Below are positions 62,198 to 64,000 of a DNA stretch of 64,000 bases, piece by piece. The notes beneath the pieces were generated by a model that did not search any database, was not told where the DNA came from, and saw nothing but the letters and a program-made list of their open reading frames with translations. The translations under genes were made by a program, and so were the position numbers. The first letter of the stretch is position 1; each line of letters begins with the position of its first letter. The stretch spans positions 368,062 through 432,061 of the forward strand of contig CALVCS010000011.1 in NCBI GenBank assembly GCA_944326035.1. Reading direction: 5' to 3'. The stretch comes from an uncultured Alistipes sp. (lineage in GTDB: Bacteria; Bacteroidota; Bacteroidia; Bacteroidales; Rikenellaceae).

Positions 62198-62795
62198 CGA
62201 CCCGGTAAAAATCATCATGGGGATTGACCCCGGGACCAATACGACCGGATACGGCATTCTGGAAGTGCGGGGAAAACGGTTGCGGTGTGTGATTCTGGGC
62301 GATATCGATTTGCACAAGATCGGGGATCCATATCAGAAATTACGCTATATTTTCGATCGGGTCTGTGCCTTGATTGATCAATACCGTCCCGACGAGGTGG
62401 CTCTGGAGTCCCCTTTTTTCGGAAAGAATGTGCAGAGTATGCTCAAGCTGGGACGAGCGCAGGGCGTTGCCATGGCGGCGGCCCTGAGCAAAGGATGTCC
62501 GGTGTTCGAGTATGCGCCCCGTCGGGTCAAGCAGGCGATTACGGGACAAGGGGCCGCGGCGAAAGAACAGGTAGCTGCCCTCTTGAAAGCCCTGTTGAAG
62601 TTGGATGCCTTGCCTCGTCGCCTGGATGCAACGGATGGATTGGCGGTAGCGGTTTGTCACCATTTCCAATGCAGCGAGGTGGTGGCCTCCCATCCGGCTC
62701 CACTGAAAAAAGCGCTGGGAGGAGGACGTCAGACGCAAAGTTGGGATGCGTTTGTCGCTGCGAATCCTGAACGGGTCAAAGGAACCGATAAATAA
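62190..62795 (+). CDS. ruvC: Crossover junction endodeoxyribonuclease RuvC
   Basis: A 201-residue Holliday junction resolvase. Catalytic acidic residues are kept: Asp in [15 protein letters not shown], Glu in [11 protein letters not shown], and Asp in [14 protein letters not shown]. The GTG at 62190 is preferred: it overlaps the lpxD stop (GTGAATAA) and gives the eight or nine residues that normally precede MGIDPG. ATG 62217 is possible. A C-terminal extension of about 35 residues beyond the last catalytic Asp ([20 protein letters not shown]) is longer than in E. coli. Confidence 0.93.
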   Translation: MNNDPVKIIMGIDPGTNTTGYGILEVRGKRLRCVILGDIDLHKIGDPYQKLRYIFDRVCALIDQYRPDEVALESPFFGKNVQSMLKLGRAQGVAMAAALSKGCPVFEYAPRRVKQAITGQGAAAKEQVAALLKALLKLDALPRRLDATDGLAVAVCHHFQCSEVVASHPAPLKKALGGGRQTQSWDAFVAANPERVKGTDK

Positions 62796-62805
62796 CGAAT
62801 AAACG

Positions 62806-63876
62806 ATGAATAGAATGAAAATAGTGATTTTGGGGATAGGTGCGGTGGCCTTGATGGCTGCTTGTACGCCCAAGACGGAGACGGGTTATACCGTGCAAGG
62901 CAATTTGGCCGGTTTGACCGGGAAGGTGTATCTGACGGTATACGAAGGAAAACTGCCGACGCGGATTGATTCGACGGAGGCCGTGAATGGAGCCTTTACA
63001 TTTAAGGGAACGCGTGATCTGCCGATTTATGCTGCGGTAGAATATGCCGAAGCCCCCGTAGTGCGCTTTTTCTTGGAAAATGCGCCGATCGTGATTGAGG
63101 GTGATGTGAATCAGCCGAATCAAATTGTCGTCAACGGCTCTCCGACCACCAGTCAATATTTGTCGTATCGTGCCGAAATGGATTCGGTGACGAAGGTGCT
63201 GTATATCGATTCGTTGGCACAAGGCAATCGCCAGGCTGAAGATTCGATGATGCGTCTGGTTAATGCGTATAAAATGGATTATATTCAGGCTCATCCATTG
63301 AGTGTGGCAGCGGCTTATGTGCTCTATCGCGAAGTTTCCTATTATTTGCCCTATGAACAGTTATTCCTGGCTGTAGCCGGTTTTGATCCGTCGGTGCAGA
63401 ATTCGGTCTATTTACAGCTGGTGAGTAGCATGGCCGAAGCCTTAAAAAATACGGCCGTAGGGCAAAAATATACGGATATTTCGGCACCGAATGCCGAGGG
63501 TGACACCGTAGCCCTTTCGTCGGTGGTGGGCCCGGGAAAATATGTATTGCTCGATTTTTGGGCTTCGTGGTGTCCGCCGTGTCGGGCCGAATCTCCCGTC
63601 ATGGTGGCTGCTTATGCCAAATATGCTCCCAAAGGTTTTGAAATCTATGCGGTGTCGTTGGATAAGACCAAAGAGGCTTGGCTGAAGGGCATCCAGGATC
63701 TGAAGTTGAACTGGATTCATGTGAGTGACCTGCAATTTTGGACCAGTGCGGCCGCCGATACCTATGGCGTTCGATCGATTCCGTCGAATGTATTGATTGG
63801 TCCTGACGGCACGATTCTGGCTCGTAATCTGATGGGTGAGCAGCTGGAAGCCACTTTGGCGGAATATTTAAAATAA
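62806..63876 (+). CDS. TlpA-like thioredoxin lipoprotein with DUF4369-type N-terminus
   Basis: A 356-residue predicted lipoprotein (signal VALMAACTPK, Cys20). Residues about 28-120 resemble the DUF4369 beta domain (YTVQGNLAGLTGKVYLTVYE), and 120-215 are helical. The thioredoxin domain starts at about 225 (GQKYTDISAPNAEGDTVALS). The active site is WASWCPPCRAES (Cys256 and Cys259), and the cis-proline section is VRSIPSNVLIGPDG. It should be a periplasmic thiol-disulfide protein that reduces disulfides or supports cytochrome maturation. It is the last gene of the glyS run, ten bases after ruvC; no terminator is seen in the 124 bases left. Confidence 0.92.
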   Translation: MNRMKIVILGIGAVALMAACTPKTETGYTVQGNLAGLTGKVYLTVYEGKLPTRIDSTEAVNGAFTFKGTRDLPIYAAVEYAEAPVVRFFLENAPIVIEGDVNQPNQIVVNGSPTTSQYLSYRAEMDSVTKVLYIDSLAQGNRQAEDSMMRLVNAYKMDYIQAHPLSVAAAYVLYREVSYYLPYEQLFLAVAGFDPSVQNSVYLQLVSSMAEALKNTAVGQKYTDISAPNAEGDTVALSSVVGPGKYVLLDFWASWCPPCRAESPVMVAAYAKYAPKGFEIYAVSLDKTKEAWLKGIQDLKLNWIHVSDLQFWTSAAADTYGVRSIPSNVLIGPDGTILARNLMGEQLEATLAEYLK

Positions 63877-64000
63877 ATCTGTGGAAAAACCTCCAAAATT
63901 CGGCAGATTAACGCAATGTAATCTGTGAATTAAGTAGTTAGGAGAAAATCGCGGAAGTTGGATAGAGGGCTGAATAGCGTTTCAAAGCGGATTGGAGAAA

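Overview
The window looks like chromosome from a member of the Bacteroidales. The evidence is the repeated TAnnTTTG -7 promoter element in front of genes on both strands, an ECF sigma factor paired with a beta-barrel anti-sigma-like protein and a NigD-like lipoprotein, SusC-era style lipoprotein signal peptides, DUF1080 and Gfo/Idh/MocA sugar genes, a fused FeoA-FeoB, and a moderately high GC content. Family-level placement (for example Rikenellaceae) is only a guess. No rRNA, tRNA, CRISPR array, insertion sequence or prophage was found.

Layout. 1-2471 (minus): HlyD-type adaptor and TolC-type outer membrane channel of a tripartite exporter whose inner-membrane part starts at the window edge. 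2625-3761 (minus): a RibD-like protein with its two domains in reversed order. 3964-6579 (plus): ECF sigma factor, a protein predicted to span both membranes, and a NigD-like lipoprotein. 6760-13470 (minus): a single gene for a protein of about 2236 residues with an aminotransferase-like domain in the middle and an HPr-kinase-like P-loop near the C-terminus. 13808-15031: an M19 dipeptidase lipoprotein. 15217-21276 (minus): a heavy-metal RND exporter operon with a His-rich adaptor and a His-rich small protein, preceded by a DAACS symporter. 22675-26597: SMR exporter, metallophosphoesterase, YeiH-like transporter and phosphodiester glycosidase-like protein. 26748-34094 (minus): ABC-F ATPase, DUF1080 protein, acyl-ACP thioesterase, TauE/SafE transporter and carB. 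34506-40651 (minus): a second DUF1080 protein with two domains, a secreted Gfo/Idh/MocA oxidoreductase, an M24 peptidase, a DUF2148 ferredoxin-like protein, a GNAT enzyme and an EamA transporter. 40751-45307: comB and three paralogous URO-D superfamily genes. 45475-48119 (minus): Feo iron uptake. 48302-53942 (minus): PepSY-like lipoprotein, a candidate small RNA, PAP2-like protein, rpoN, asnS and an unknown lipoprotein. 54201-57586 (plus): DUF4954 protein and der. 57767-58766 (minus): def and ruvX. 59077-63876 (plus): glyS, coaD, lpxD, ruvC and a TlpA-like lipoprotein in one close-packed run.

How genes work together. The ECF sigma, dual-membrane regulator and NigD-like gene form the kind of cassette reported in Bacteroides thetaiotaomicron for control of outer membrane vesicle formation (Dma family). 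The two DUF1080 proteins and the oxidoreductase fit the 3-keto-glycoside route of sugar cleavage. The RND genes, the His-rich protein and the Feo genes point to metal homeostasis. The plus-strand run at the end is housekeeping. Most strand switches are marked by strong perfect hairpins that can serve both directions.

The best candidate for something undescribed is the giant aminotransferase-like/HPrK-like protein at 6760-13470. Next are the URO-D trio with changed zinc-site residues, and the candidate small RNA at about 48898-49108.
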